From Perkinsus chesapeaki (taxonomy: Eukaryota > Perkinsozoa > Perkinsida > Perkinsidae), in the NCBI GenBank assembly GCA_013115145.1, contig JAAPAO010000402.1, forward strand, positions 1-32,451: a DNA stretch of 32,451 bases, in the 5' to 3' direction. Position 1 is the stretch's first letter; each line of letters opens with the position of its first letter. The translations under genes and the position numbers were made by a program. Positions 9,878-18,828 of this stretch are shown piece by piece. Under the pieces are notes generated by a model. The model was not told the DNA's origin. It made no database searches and saw nothing but the letters and a program-made list of their open reading frames with translations.

Positions 9878-11452
9878 ATGTCAACTGTTGGAGGGGAAGG
9901 AGCATATTCCAAGCAGGCAAATGAGGGCAACGTTGATGATAACAGCAGCGACGGGGAGGGGTGCCCGCAAGATGTGCCGCCGTTTGTGATGCCACCAAGG
10001 AGGGCTACAGTGGCGCTTGCTGCGCCAATACGCACTGATAGTGAAGCCTCTGATATTACTGGAACCGACGAAGCTGACGAAGGCGACGATCGAATGCATT
10101 TCGGTGGAAGGCCTGGCCGACGTCCGAGCGCTCCGGCTTCTAGGATCAATACGAATGATACGACCATGATGAGGAGAACCACTATGCCCGCTGGAAGCCT
10201 TCCGACTTCAAGAGCAACTGGTAAGAATAGAACAGGCTCTGGAGGGAGCGGAGGTAACTATCCTCCGACTGATTATAATGACCCTCAACTGGCCACGAGG
10301 ACCCTAATGGTCTATCGCTTCCCCAGAGAGGCTCAAGAGGTTGATTTAGGTAGGTGCGATGAAGTCGTATGTGTTTTATTATTGTCTTTATACAGCGTGC
10401 CGTTTTGGCGCATTCGGTCCGATAGAGCATGTCAAGGTTGTCTATGACCCAGTGACACATCTTCCTCGTTGTTACGGCTTTGTCCGATTCTGCTACCGTG
10501 AGAGTTGCATTATGGCGCTGAAGGCTTGTGAAGATGGAAAGATCATGATGGATGACCCCTTTGGAAGAACATGTAACTGAATACGACTCTTCATACCGCT
10601 CCTTCCTCAAATCACGATCTCTTAGGGCATTTCGAGGCCAAGTGGGCGCGAAATGCGAGGGCGGCAGGAGAGATTGACAGAAATGGCGGGGAGAAAGAAC
10701 CGCAACCGCCGCTGCCAGTGGCATCGAAGACTTTCACTGATGCTTCTGCGGAAGAGTGAGATTGTTACCCTCCTAGCAGTTTTTATTGTTCTTGCCAGGC
10801 GTGGAGGATCTTCGTTGCTGCCTAACCCGGCAGGGGGAGGGGACAGCACGAACAAGTCTGATGAGACTAAGACTCCAACCTCTACTAGAGCACCTGCCAG
10901 TGGTGCCACACCCGGGCCTGCGGATCCCTTCGCCTCCTTCAGCGATGCTGACTTGGCTCTGATCAATGCAGCAGTACGGTCCATTGATACACTTGAGTTG
11001 ATTTATTGTTTTTTAGACATCCCCGGTGATTTCCGGTATAGAGTCCAGGGAGTTAATTGATGAGGACAACTCAGTTCAAGCTTTATCAGCAAAGGCTCTC
11101 GAGGAGGCCGAGAATTTGGCGACCTCGAGCGCCGCGGCGGCAGCAGCAGCGGCGGCCCTCAGCCACAGTGGGACTTCTCAGGCCGACTTGGCGAAGCTTA
11201 TCGAGACTGTGTTCAAGGTGAGGACCTTCCACGATAGTCTTATCCTATAACTGGCTTTTATAGGCAGTTCGATCGAGCGCTTTGGCTCACCTCACAGGCG
11301 GTACATTGGGCCAACCTGGAGGGACTCCACAAGCCCAAAATGCAACGGCCATGCACGACTTTCTTGCTTCTATGGTTGACGAACCGTCGGTGCTGCCGCC
11401 CCCTTCGGACAGTGAGGCTGTCAAAAGAAGTTCTACAAATGGTTCCAGCTGA
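9878..11452 (+). CDS. RRM-domain RNA-binding protein, 447 residues, six exons
   Basis: Exons: 9878-10349, 10396-10572, 10626-10755, 10799-10973, 11017-11217 and 11264-11452 (TGA). The exon lengths sum to 1344 nt, exactly 448 codons. Intron phases are 1, 1, 2, 0 and 0. An RNA recognition motif spans about residues 141-230: TLMVYRFP is the RNP2 strand, RCYGFVRF is the RNP1 strand with its aromatic residues, and FGAFGPIEHVKVVYDP lies between them. The N-terminal 140 residues are acidic then Gly/Ser/Arg-rich and look disordered. The C-terminal 200 residues contain poly-Ala (AAAAAAAAAL) and Pro/Gly-rich sequence. The first ATG after an AT-rich flank was taken as the start. The protein probably binds mRNA in the nucleus or cytoplasm. 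With a single RRM and no second domain, its exact role (splicing, stability or translation) cannot be told. Confidence 0.88.
10350..10395 (+). other. 46-nt intron 1 of the RRM gene
   Basis: The donor is GTAGGT and the acceptor TCTTTATACAG follows a T-rich tract. It splits the RRM between its first helix and second strand in phase 1. Confidence 0.88.
10573..10625 (+). other. 53-nt intron 2 of the RRM gene
   Basis: The donor is GTAACT and the acceptor is CGATCTCTTAG, phase 1. Removing it joins DPFGRT to WHFEAKWARNARAAG. Confidence 0.88.
10756..10798 (+). other. 43-nt intron 3 of the RRM gene
   Basis: The donor is GTGAGA and the acceptor is GTTCTTGCCAG, phase 2. Removing it joins TFTDASAEE to RGGSSLLPNP. 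Confidence 0.88.
10974..11016 (+). other. 43-nt intron 4 of the RRM gene
   Basis: The donor is GTACGG and the acceptor is TTGTTTTTTAG, phase 0. Removing it joins DLALINAA to TSPVISGIES. Confidence 0.8.
11218..11263 (+). other. 46-nt intron 5 of the RRM gene
   Basis: The donor is GTGAGG and the acceptor is CTTTTATAG, with branch-like CTATAAC ahead of it, phase 0. Removing it joins LIETVFK to AVRSSALAHL. Confidence 0.88.
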
Positions 11453-12905
11453 CAGGGCTGTTGCTGCTGCTGCTTCTATTCTGTCCCACATGGACTTTTG
11501 CTACCATTTATTGTTATGATCTTATAATCCTACTTTTCCTCTTGAGCGTGTTATAACATCTCTTATGCGTATCTCTGTTTCTACTAGAGAATCCTTCAAA
11601 TCTGAGGCGAGTAATATGTTGAATAAGGACCATGCGGACCGAAAGACTGTGGTCCATAGGCGAACGGCAGTATTATCATTATTATGCTATTCGGCAGCTA
11701 CACTCTGCTGATGGCATTATCATCATCATCATCAACCAGCACCATTTGCAGTAAACAGTGCATTAGAAGAAACTACTTGCATCATTGAATAAGTCGACTT
11801 CCTGGTTACTGCTTTGTCTGACGACGATCTTATATCCTCCCTTGTTCTACAGTTCTCATGTAAAATACCGTTCAGTGTTGCTAGTAAAAGTTCGCTAAAT
11901 TGATGGCTCTCAAACAGCAAGTCATCTCGCATAACGCCGATGTGCTCCTCGAGAATCTATATATCGGTTATTCTACTAGAAAATATTTTCCTCTACCGGA
12001 AGCAAACGCCAAATACATCCCCGCTGGGAGCATCTGACGTTTCTATATGACTGTCAGATCTCCAGATTTACTGTACACCTGTACTGCAGATCTTAGCCAA
12101 ACTTCTCGCGCTATTTGCGCCCCCTTGGCAGTATATCTGTCTCAGCTGCTTTCCCGCGTGGCCTCTAGTCGAGGCCCTTTGTGTGACTATGGCTCCTTCC
12201 CTCACCTTGATAAGCTGAGCAAACCAACACGCCTTTGTAATTTGCTTTATAACGAGGTTTCTGCGAGACATGAGTGAAACGATTGTATGTAAATCCTCGA
12301 AGTTCTACGTGAGATCTTCTTGAGCAAGTTATGAATATACCGTTAATTGATACCTCCTCATCGCCTTGAAGCATTATTTTCATCTCGGAAGAATGTAAAA
12401 CGACTTCAAAAGTGTACGTAGCCGAATTTCACTTTAAAACAGAAGTTCATTTTATGTTACATTCAAAGTTTGACCAGTACTCGAGACCCGAGGCATCTGC
12501 AACATGCAGAAAACATTTCACATTCTGAAGGATGTCCACCCGGTGGTGATGGAGCAGGCTACTACGCTGTCCGGTGCCGCTACCACAAGCGTCATTTGTC
12601 CTCGGGACTCCCGAGGGCGACAACTCGTTATTGACAACGAGAGACAATACTGGATAATAATGGCATACACACTTGCATGTGCTGGTTGCTAGTATAGGAA
12701 TTGCAATTACATACAAATAAACGAGATATACTCAGATAATGTCGTGTAAGGGTCTCTATGTTGAGTTATCGACTTCACTACACTCGTTTTACTACTCCAT
12801 TTAACTGCTTCACGACTGAAATAGGACACAGGAGAGGTAAGATGAACTAAAGAGGTATAAATAGTCAGGAGCCTCAACAATTAAACCTTCCACACAGTGT
12901 GGTGT
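11453..12905. other. Mostly non-coding stretch after the RRM gene
   Basis: It starts with the 3' flank of the RRM gene, including a CTG run at about 11461-11474 and a CAT run at about 11718-11733. Both strands are open at about 12450-12710 (for example + MQKTFHILKDVHPVVMEQ), but neither has splice or family support. A small palindrome, CTCGGGACTCCCGAG, lies at about 12600. No gene is called. Confidence 0.5.
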
Positions 12906-13314
12906 TTATCCACTTGACCGATTGCAACCCCCCGGCGTCATCTCGACCTCGCTCGATCTGTAAAGCACGTAAGGAATGCTACCGTAATCGTGAGGACATG
13001 CCAGAGATGGAAAATTGATACTAAGTTCGCAACGATTGCGTAGATAGAACAAGAACATTGAAAAGTTTAGCATCGACTGCATTGCTGTCCTATACGTACA
13101 ACCATTAAGGTGGATCACCATATCACGGAAATCGCCGGTTCAGGGAATGGACAGATGAATCACTCTTTGACGTTTTTTCGGTAGTATTAAAGTTGGCCTC
13201 AATGCTGATTCGATCTTCGAGTTTTGCCTTGTAACTGCCTCCAAGGGAACCACGAGTATTCATAGATAGAACACCACATAGTGACATTAGGGCAAGTGGC
13301 CAGCAGGCGGACAT
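12906..13314 (-). CDS. Small secreted protein of the G-x-Y / EANF family, spliced or damaged
   Basis: The start at 13314 gives a hydrophobic signal peptide (CWPLALMSLCGVL) followed by GSLGGSYKAKLEDRISIEAN. This matches the + strand protein at 19985 (GLEGKYMTKTEGEICLEAN) in order and spacing: G-x-Y, an acidic turn, I-x-(I/L)-EANF, then T-E. After about residue 60 the frame stops at 13123. A second frame (13139-12906) continues with TYRTAMQSMLNFSMFLFYL. An intron between them or a frameshift is needed, and no junction was convincing. Function is unknown; secretion is inferred from the signal peptide. Confidence 0.5.
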
Positions 13315-13717
13315 AATAAGGAGGAGTTGATAATCTACAGCTACTCGAAAGATATTGACCCTTACAACGATGAAGGGCTACGAATACTCGATCTGACAGA
13401 ATTCTGTCAGATCATTCAAGAGCCATTGCCGGGCATCTTTGGCATAACAACGAGTTCTTACTTCTCGTGATGGAGTCTCAAGACTCATGCGACAGGAGCA
13501 CTGAGAGTGACCCCTAGACGTGTTGATCATAAATCTGCGTGGGAAGGCTGCAGTATGCTATCTGTCTGACAAATGCATTCAGAAATCCCCGTAGCTTGTC
13601 TCATAGCCTTCAAATGAAATCTGTTGCGCAAGAGTAACACTATTTGAACCGAGGTGCAGGTGTTACTAGTAGTAACTTTACCGGCGTGACACCATAGAGC
13701 TCGTATCTGACCCGCTC

Positions 13718-14029
13718 CTATGGGCAATAGAGGCCTACACCCTGACAACCACACCTGGGCTCAGAAGCCCAGAGAAGCGTCAATTCCTGCCGCCTCAATG
13801 TAGCTCGCTGATGGTTCGATCTCACCCAAAAGTCGGTCAAGTCGTGGTGAGCGATCCTCGGACCTAATCTGCTCTTGAGGTAAACAACTGTGCAAGGCTG
13901 CCCCGTCGCCTCTGCGACTGAGTCTCGTTTCGGCACTTCCGAGTCGCCCAATCCGTGAACAGCCATTTTCCTCACCACAGCGCTGTTTGCCTCGTTTATT
14001 CGGGATGCACGACAAGCACAGGGAGCCAA
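13718..14029 (-). CDS. Unassigned minus-strand coding segment
   Basis: The frame reads NEANSAVVRKMAVHGLGDSE then GQPCTVVYLKSRLGPRI and DLTDFW. A donor-like GTGAGATCG after DLTDFW and acceptor GGCGGCAG would make a 39-nt intron that is optional for the frame. It may belong to the same transcript as the gene at 14481-15900 (its 3' side) or be separate. No domain is recognised. The other minus frame here is also open, so the choice is tentative. Confidence 0.3.
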   Translation of the reverse strand: MAPCACRASRINEANSAVVRKMAVHGLGDSEVPKRDSVAEATGQPCTVVYLKSRLGPRIAHHDLTDFWVRSNHQRATLRRQELTLLWASEPRCGCQGVGLYCP

Positions 14030-14480
14030 GAGACGTTTGTCGAAAAGACCGTATGTGGTAATCCGCGCAGTCCTATATACCTGTCTCTTTATATCGGGAA
14101 ATCAGCCCAGAACTTCTTGGTGTTGAATTCAACTGCAACAACACGACAACGTTTGGCTAGAATCTTTCGGAAGAATTGATACAGGGTCACGAGAACGATA
14201 AAGGGACGGTCAGATTACTAATCGAGTAAGTCGTACCGAAGGACAACGATAAGAAAAATGTTGCTGGACTCCCCAGCCTGGGGTCTACAGAACTCTCGGA
14301 GAGCGGACCTCTGACCGGCATCCAGGAGCGAGGCCTGGGAGAAGCCGCGACATGGGTCACGCTTAGCCCAAGATTTGAGTACGCAAAAGTCCGAAAGTAA
14401 CGAAGATAAAAAGGACAGTCGATGTCTGAGCCAAATGGATGCCTGGACGGATAGCAATACTATATGGCGTATAAAAAGTG

Positions 14481-15900
14481 TCAGTAAAAGGGTCGTATTA
14501 GGAGCCCAGTGGAATTTGGAATAGTAAGCGTCGACAGGGACCTGACACACAGAACTCCAGAAGGCGAAATGATATCGAGCCTTACACGCCCTTCATAGTT
14601 CTTGCCGAAGACGTATACATATATCGCGTTCCGGTCCTCGTGTAATGCAAGACCTTCCACAAGGTCACCCAGGTATCTAAAAGCTTGAAAGTCTATCAAA
14701 CGTCGAGATGGTGGCAAGACGCCGTTCTGAAGACGGCGGTGTGAAATCTAATACAGTATTAGTTACAATACCGATAATAACCGCTGGTCGGCGTGCCTTT
14801 TATATAGGCCCGATTAAATAATAGGATACTCACCTTTTGCCAACCAACTCAACCGGATGACTGTTGGTGTAACAATCCCATTCTTGAAGACAGCTTCACG
14901 GATGGCCTCTATGTTGATGTAGGAAATCGCCACTTTATAATACACATCCACTTTGAACTTCCGGTGGGCAAAGTACCTTGAGCAACTCCCTTATATCGAA
15001 ATATGATGCATCGGTCTACCTCTGGTAAAGAAGCATGATATCACCGTTCTTCAACTGGGCCACATCGCACATCCACATGTAAGGATCGCTCTGGTGTGGA
15101 GAAGTAACGAACTCGAACGTGTTCACTCGCTTGCCTTGATCCAAAACTTATGAGTCTCTTTAGATGCCTCATTGTAAGCGAAACCCTCTATGTCTGGGTA
15201 CATGAGTGGTCTCTGACAGAGTATCACCAAAAGACCATGATCGCCGCTACCTGGGGTTGTACCTAATCAATGTACTGGTTACTGGTACCATACGGACATT
15301 CTCTTACGCAGCTTTAATATAGTTCTCTGAAATGCACACCTTCTAGAAAGGCTCATGGCATGTACGCCAATATATAAGCCGCGACCTTTTTGCAGTCCGT
15401 CCGAGTATCTGAGCACAACAAAGCTGCCAACAGGTTGTTTATTAATGCAGCCTTCAACTACTTTATGACGTCGCCGTTACCGTGGAGGGCATAAAACTCA
15501 CCCATCAGCCCTCCATAGTAAGCGCCATTGATAATCAGCCTCTCTATGTCACCTAGATCTAAGACCAAGTCAGGGTTGAACGACGATGTAGAAACGTTAT
15601 CTTACAATCAAGATGATGATTGTAAGAGCGCCTGGAGGCATTTACCGGAAGAGGGAACCGATCTAATGTAATCGGATTACTGGATCCTCCAATTGAAAAT
15701 GGGTTCGCCATCGAATAATAATGCCTAAGAGGTTGAAGCATTGCTTACTCCACGAGCTCGACTATGGCTTCCGGGGGCCGCTTACATTGGATGTATACCT
15801 CCAGCCATTTTGTGACCATCCTCGCTGAAAATCATCGATACCTGGTTACACTCCCATCCACATTTCTCAATCTTCAGCGTTTTTACGTGCTTGAGGATTC
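14481..15900 (-). CDS. Phytase-like esterase-fold protein (beta-propeller type), 3' exons of a longer gene
   Basis: On the minus strand the exons are 15900-15786, 15724 to about 15660, an exon ending at 15502, 15457-15308, 15262-15020, 14976-14834, 14747-14702 and 14676-14481 (stop). Most junctions agree in phase. The sequence contains LKIEKCGWECNQVSMIF, LGDIERLIINGAYYGG, QPVGSFVVLRYSDG, GLLVILCQRPLMYPDIEGF, WMCDVAQLKNGDIMLLYQR, YINIEAIREAVFKNGI and YLGDLVEGLALHEDRN. The pairs 'LxNGDxMLLxQR' and the terminal 'EGLAL' blade recall the family called phytase-like (esterase-like activity of phytase), a secreted or periplasmic beta-propeller in bacteria. Substrate unknown. One base appears missing in a T4 run at about 15161, where KETHKF must shift to LDQGKRVNTFEF; this could be an assembly homopolymer error. 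Upstream exons probably lie at 16305-16924. Confidence 0.55.
14677..14701 (-). other. Candidate 25-nt intron
   Basis: On the minus strand the donor is GTTTGATAG and the acceptor is AAGCTTTTAG. Removing these 25 nt keeps phase (leftover AC plus A) and joins ERRLATIS to YLGDLVEGLAL. Without it the frame stops at this TAG. Confidence 0.4.
14977..15019 (-). other. 43-nt intron of the phytase-like gene
   Basis: On the minus strand the donor is GTAGACCG and the acceptor is GTTGCTCAAG. It joins IMLLYQR to YFAHRKFKVDVYYKV in phase 2. Confidence 0.7.
15263..15307 (-). other. 45-nt intron of the phytase-like gene
   Basis: On the minus strand the donor is GTAAGAG and the acceptor is ACATTGATTAG, phase 1. 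It joins QRTILKLR to TTPGSGDHGLLVIL. Confidence 0.8.
15458..15501 (-). other. 44-nt intron of the phytase-like gene
   Basis: On the minus strand the donor is GTGAGT and the acceptor is CATAAAGTAG, phase 1. It joins INGAYYGGLM to VEGCINKQPVGSF. Without it the reading frame ends at the TAG of the acceptor. Confidence 0.8.
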
Positions 15901-16304
15901 CTAAAATGGAGAAGGTCTATCATGGAGACTAAATCAACTTCTACCTTCAGATGAGTTGAAAACTATTGGCTAAGGAGGCTCAGTATCGATGAGAGTAACA
16001 AGTCGCTGAGAGTAACTCTCTTGAACAGAGGTAAGAAGGTGGAGAAATGCCAGCATTTCACTAGTAGAAATATAGAGCCTCTTCGGGAGGGCGTCTGAGA
16101 GTAGAGGGCCTCACACATTCGGTATAGTATGTAGCTGATCTCCGCGCGTGTTCAAATGATACACTCTTTGTTTTGTGATACAGGCTGTATCATACAGCTA
16201 TCAGTAAATCTACGGAGAAATGAAATGCGGTGAAATGCTTGAATACCGGAGCCTTCTGTCTCCTTTGCAATTGAGTAGCTGCGCAGGAAAACGAGCGACT
16301 ACTT

Positions 16305-16924
16305 TCAACGGCTGTTCCGTGGCGAACCTTTCGTGCATGCAGACATGTGCTTAAACTTCAAACCTTGAACACAGGACGGTATAACGCTGTCGATACTGTC
16401 AGTGTTGATGACACGAATCGGGCTCACGCAACTCCTAGATAAGGCAACTACAGATATCTGGTTGACAGAGAACGGTGCTTCAAGTCCCCGCTCGCTCTCT
16501 ATCAGCAGCTCATGGGAAGTCGACTCGGAAGTCGAAATATTCAGAAGTGTTCTGCGCGTGGAATATGAGAAGAGGCAGGACGACACTAGTCAAGTTGTAC
16601 ACAAGCCGTCGATGTATCAGACTAATGTATCGACGGCTTGATACTATCATTGCCACTCGCTAGGAGCTGTGCGATGTCTTTAGGAGACCCCCTCTCGGAC
16701 AAGCCGACAAAATACGCCCAGCTAACAGGGACGTAGGGAGGGATATCAGCGCCTAAATATACATGCTTTGGCAAGCAAGAAACAAGTGAATGGACGTTTG
16801 CGAATCTCTCTGATTCCGTACTGAACTTGTTCCGGTCCGTTGACATACGAATGTACCAATCTGAGACAGGCCAATAGATATTCCAACCAGTCTGGTTGAA
16901 CCACAGTGGTTCAGCGGCTTTCAT
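16305..16924 (-). CDS. Probable 5' exons of the phytase-like gene, or a separate small gene
   Basis: The frame 16924-16622 encodes MKAAEPLWFNQTGWNIYW, FANVHSLVSCLPKHVYLG and PPYVPVSWAYFVGLSERG. The frame 16586-16305 encodes HELLIESERGLEAPFSVN and SVIPSCVQGLKFKHM. Both are on the same strand as the gene at 14481-15900, with only about 400 nt between. No confident splice path joins them, and neither matches a known family by eye. Confidence 0.35.
16602..16640. repeat. Perfect 12-bp inverted repeat (hairpin)
   Basis: CAAGCCGTCGAT (16602-16613) pairs with ATCGACGGCTTG (16629-16640) over a 15-nt loop. It sits between the two minus-strand coding frames. Confidence 0.85.
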
Positions 16925-17499
16925 GACCGCTCTCGTCGTTGGGGCTTCGGCATGCCCCTAAAGACTTTATAACCCTGGTGGGTAGCATGATCACTTTGAC
17001 CGACCCATTAGCACTGACAATCCTTCTAGAAATCCCTCAGTCTCGCTGCGGACCAATTCGCTCCTGAACCATGTAGCATGACTCATGTTCAGCCTCGGCT
17101 AAGCCTCAGTCGATACTAATTCAAGTTCAAGATAACACGGTTCATGCTCGGAAAGAAGTAGCACGACTGATGAGGTCGCGCTACCTATGCCCCCCGCTTC
17201 GCCCGACAACCTGATGAGGCCGAAAACCGGCCTTCTTGAAGCAGGCTCGGCGAAGCTCGTCATCGATAACTCCATCATGAATATTTATAGAAAGAGATTA
17301 TTAACCATGGTAAAGGAGCGAACGATAATACTAGACTTAGGATAAGATATGACACAGAACTTCTGTGACAGAAGTCGTGTAAAGCAGCCTTCCTTCGGGT
17401 TCCACAACTGATCATGCATGACGCTGCGCAGACGTTTATAGTGTCATGGCGATGTACTTTCGTAAGCACTGATGTCCACAGCAAAGATCACCTAAACTG
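16925..17499. other. Non-coding stretch with nested hairpins
   Basis: Hairpins: GTAGCACGAC (17158-17167) with GTCGCGCTAC (17175-17184), one mismatch, 7-nt loop; GCTTCGCC (17196-17203) with GGCGAAGC (17249-17256), enclosing AGGCC/GGCCT (17217-17221 with 17229-17233). CTGATGAGG occurs twice, at 17167 and 17211. No coding frame with splice support was seen. Confidence 0.6.
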
Positions 17500-17784
17500 T
17501 CACAGCAAGTCTCGCAAACATGATCGGGTTTGCCAGAACAACGATAATCTTGGTAATTTAGAGATCGGAGGCAACCAACATGATACTAATAAATAAGTGT
17601 CCCGCCGCTGCTTCTCGTCACCCTTTAATATCTGGCACACCGTGTCCCATGTAACTGCGGGGCTATCAGCATTTGTTGTGTCTATTCGAGATACCGGGAT
17701 AAGGGGCTTCGCTTCGATTGAAGGTGACACTTCCCGCATAGTAATTTTCGTAAAAGTGATGTCTGCCTCATATCGGTAGTGCAC
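17500..17784 (-). CDS. Unassigned minus-strand ORF
   Basis: The frame encodes HYRYEADITFTKITMREVS and TNADSPAVTWDTVCQILKGD. It is compositionally protein-like up to about residue 70. The + strand is also open here (17597-17779), so one of the two is a shadow. No family or splice support. Confidence 0.3.
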   Translation of the reverse strand: MHYRYEADITFTKITMREVSPSIEAKPLIPVSRIDTTNADSPAVTWDTVCQILKGDEKQRRDTYLLVSCWLPPISKLPRLSLFWQTRSCLRDLL

Positions 17785-18108
17785 ACACCACCGTGATTTA
17801 GTGAATGGAAATGTCGCCCGTCGCCCGCGCTGTTATGGAGCTACCATAAATCGCTGTTCACACGGTCTCTCCATTTATCTGAGAGCTCAAGTTCATCAAA
17901 CCGGACTATCCGTCAACGAACGTTACAGTAAAGGGGACCGATGAGCTTATTGGCAAGAAGTAGTGCCCGAGTGAGGCACTGAAATGACTGCTTGCCTCCA
18001 AGTGTCTCTAAAGGCTCCAGGAGCCCTGAAATTCCCAATGAAATAGCGCATGCGTCTCAGAGGGTACAGTAACTAATTGAACAGCACATTGCTTTTTACC
18101 GTCAACAA

Positions 18109-18828
18109 ATGAAACTCTCATCCATCTTTCTGGTTATATCTGCCAGTATTAGCACTAGCGTAGCGCTCGTACCAGGCAGGTATCTCTATGAAGACGAAGA
18201 CGGAAAGTATCGCCTGGCCTTCGACTTCTACGAAGATGAGAGAATTACAGTTATCTTCGATACCCCTACCAACCATTTTCTTGATGGTCGTTTTTCACTC
18301 ACACATCAAAGTGTGGGAACTTACGCCATTGACTTCAACGGTGCATTCGAAGGAGCGACGTCGCTGTATAATGGAATACAGTCTATTTATCCTGGTGTTT
18401 CTTTTCATGATGGCGACTTGACCACAGTGACTTTCACATCGTATGGTTCTCCTCTTTATGTCACGTTTGAAGGGCAAAGTTTGGAGTTGCTTCCGTACGG
18501 TTTCCCCATGGTAGAGGGTACATTTGTTAATAGTGATGATCCTTATCTCCGCATTAACTACACCTTTCAAGCCGAAGCTCGCCTTGATGTGCAGGTGGTA
18601 TGTGGAGAGAATAAAACATCGACTGTGTCATTCAATCTTACTGAATCATCTCGTAAATTCTACGATTTGAGCCCTCCTGAAAAGATTCTGGAGCTAGAAG
18701 GCGAGCTCGATCGCGCCTGTCCATGGCTCCTTATGGAGCTCAATGATCTAACTAATGTTCGCTTTGCATCGCCGTCTTTAGCCTTCATCGTCCTGGAAGG
18801 GATAATGACTCCTCTGCGACAAATTTGA
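18109..18828 (+). CDS. Secreted protein with two copies of the G-x-Y family domain, single exon
   Basis: The 239-residue protein begins with a signal peptide (KLSSIFLVISASISTSVAL), cleavage likely before VPGRY. Two similar units follow. Unit 1 starts VPGRYLYEDEDGKYRLAFDF at about residue 21. Unit 2 starts VEGTFVNSDDPYLRINYTF at about residue 136, each with a V-x-G-(R/T)-(Y/F) start, an acidic loop, a Y-x-L/I-x-(F/Y) strand and an F-x-L-T ending. N-glycosylation sequons (NYT, NKT, NLT) are present in unit 2, and only unit 2 and the tail carry cysteines. No transmembrane segment or anchor is seen after the signal peptide. Related proteins are at 19985 and about 13314. Function is unknown; the lack of introns contrasts with the neighbours. 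Confidence 0.8.
   Translation: MKLSSIFLVISASISTSVALVPGRYLYEDEDGKYRLAFDFYEDERITVIFDTPTNHFLDGRFSLTHQSVGTYAIDFNGAFEGATSLYNGIQSIYPGVSFHDGDLTTVTFTSYGSPLYVTFEGQSLELLPYGFPMVEGTFVNSDDPYLRINYTFQAEARLDVQVVCGENKTSTVSFNLTESSRKFYDLSPPEKILELEGELDRACPWLLMELNDLTNVRFASPSLAFIVLEGIMTPLRQI

Noticed and set aside
11718-11733. CAT and CTG runs as functional repeats
   Set aside because: Ordinary short microsatellites with no sign of expansion.
14800-15500. A multiply frameshifted pseudogene on the minus strand
   Set aside because: Nearly all apparent breaks are 43-45 nt GT-AG introns with matching phases. Only one single-base break remains.
17160-17240. Hammerhead ribozyme at the CTGATGAG words
   Set aside because: The CGAAA core partner is not placed after stem II, and no cleavage-site stem is seen.
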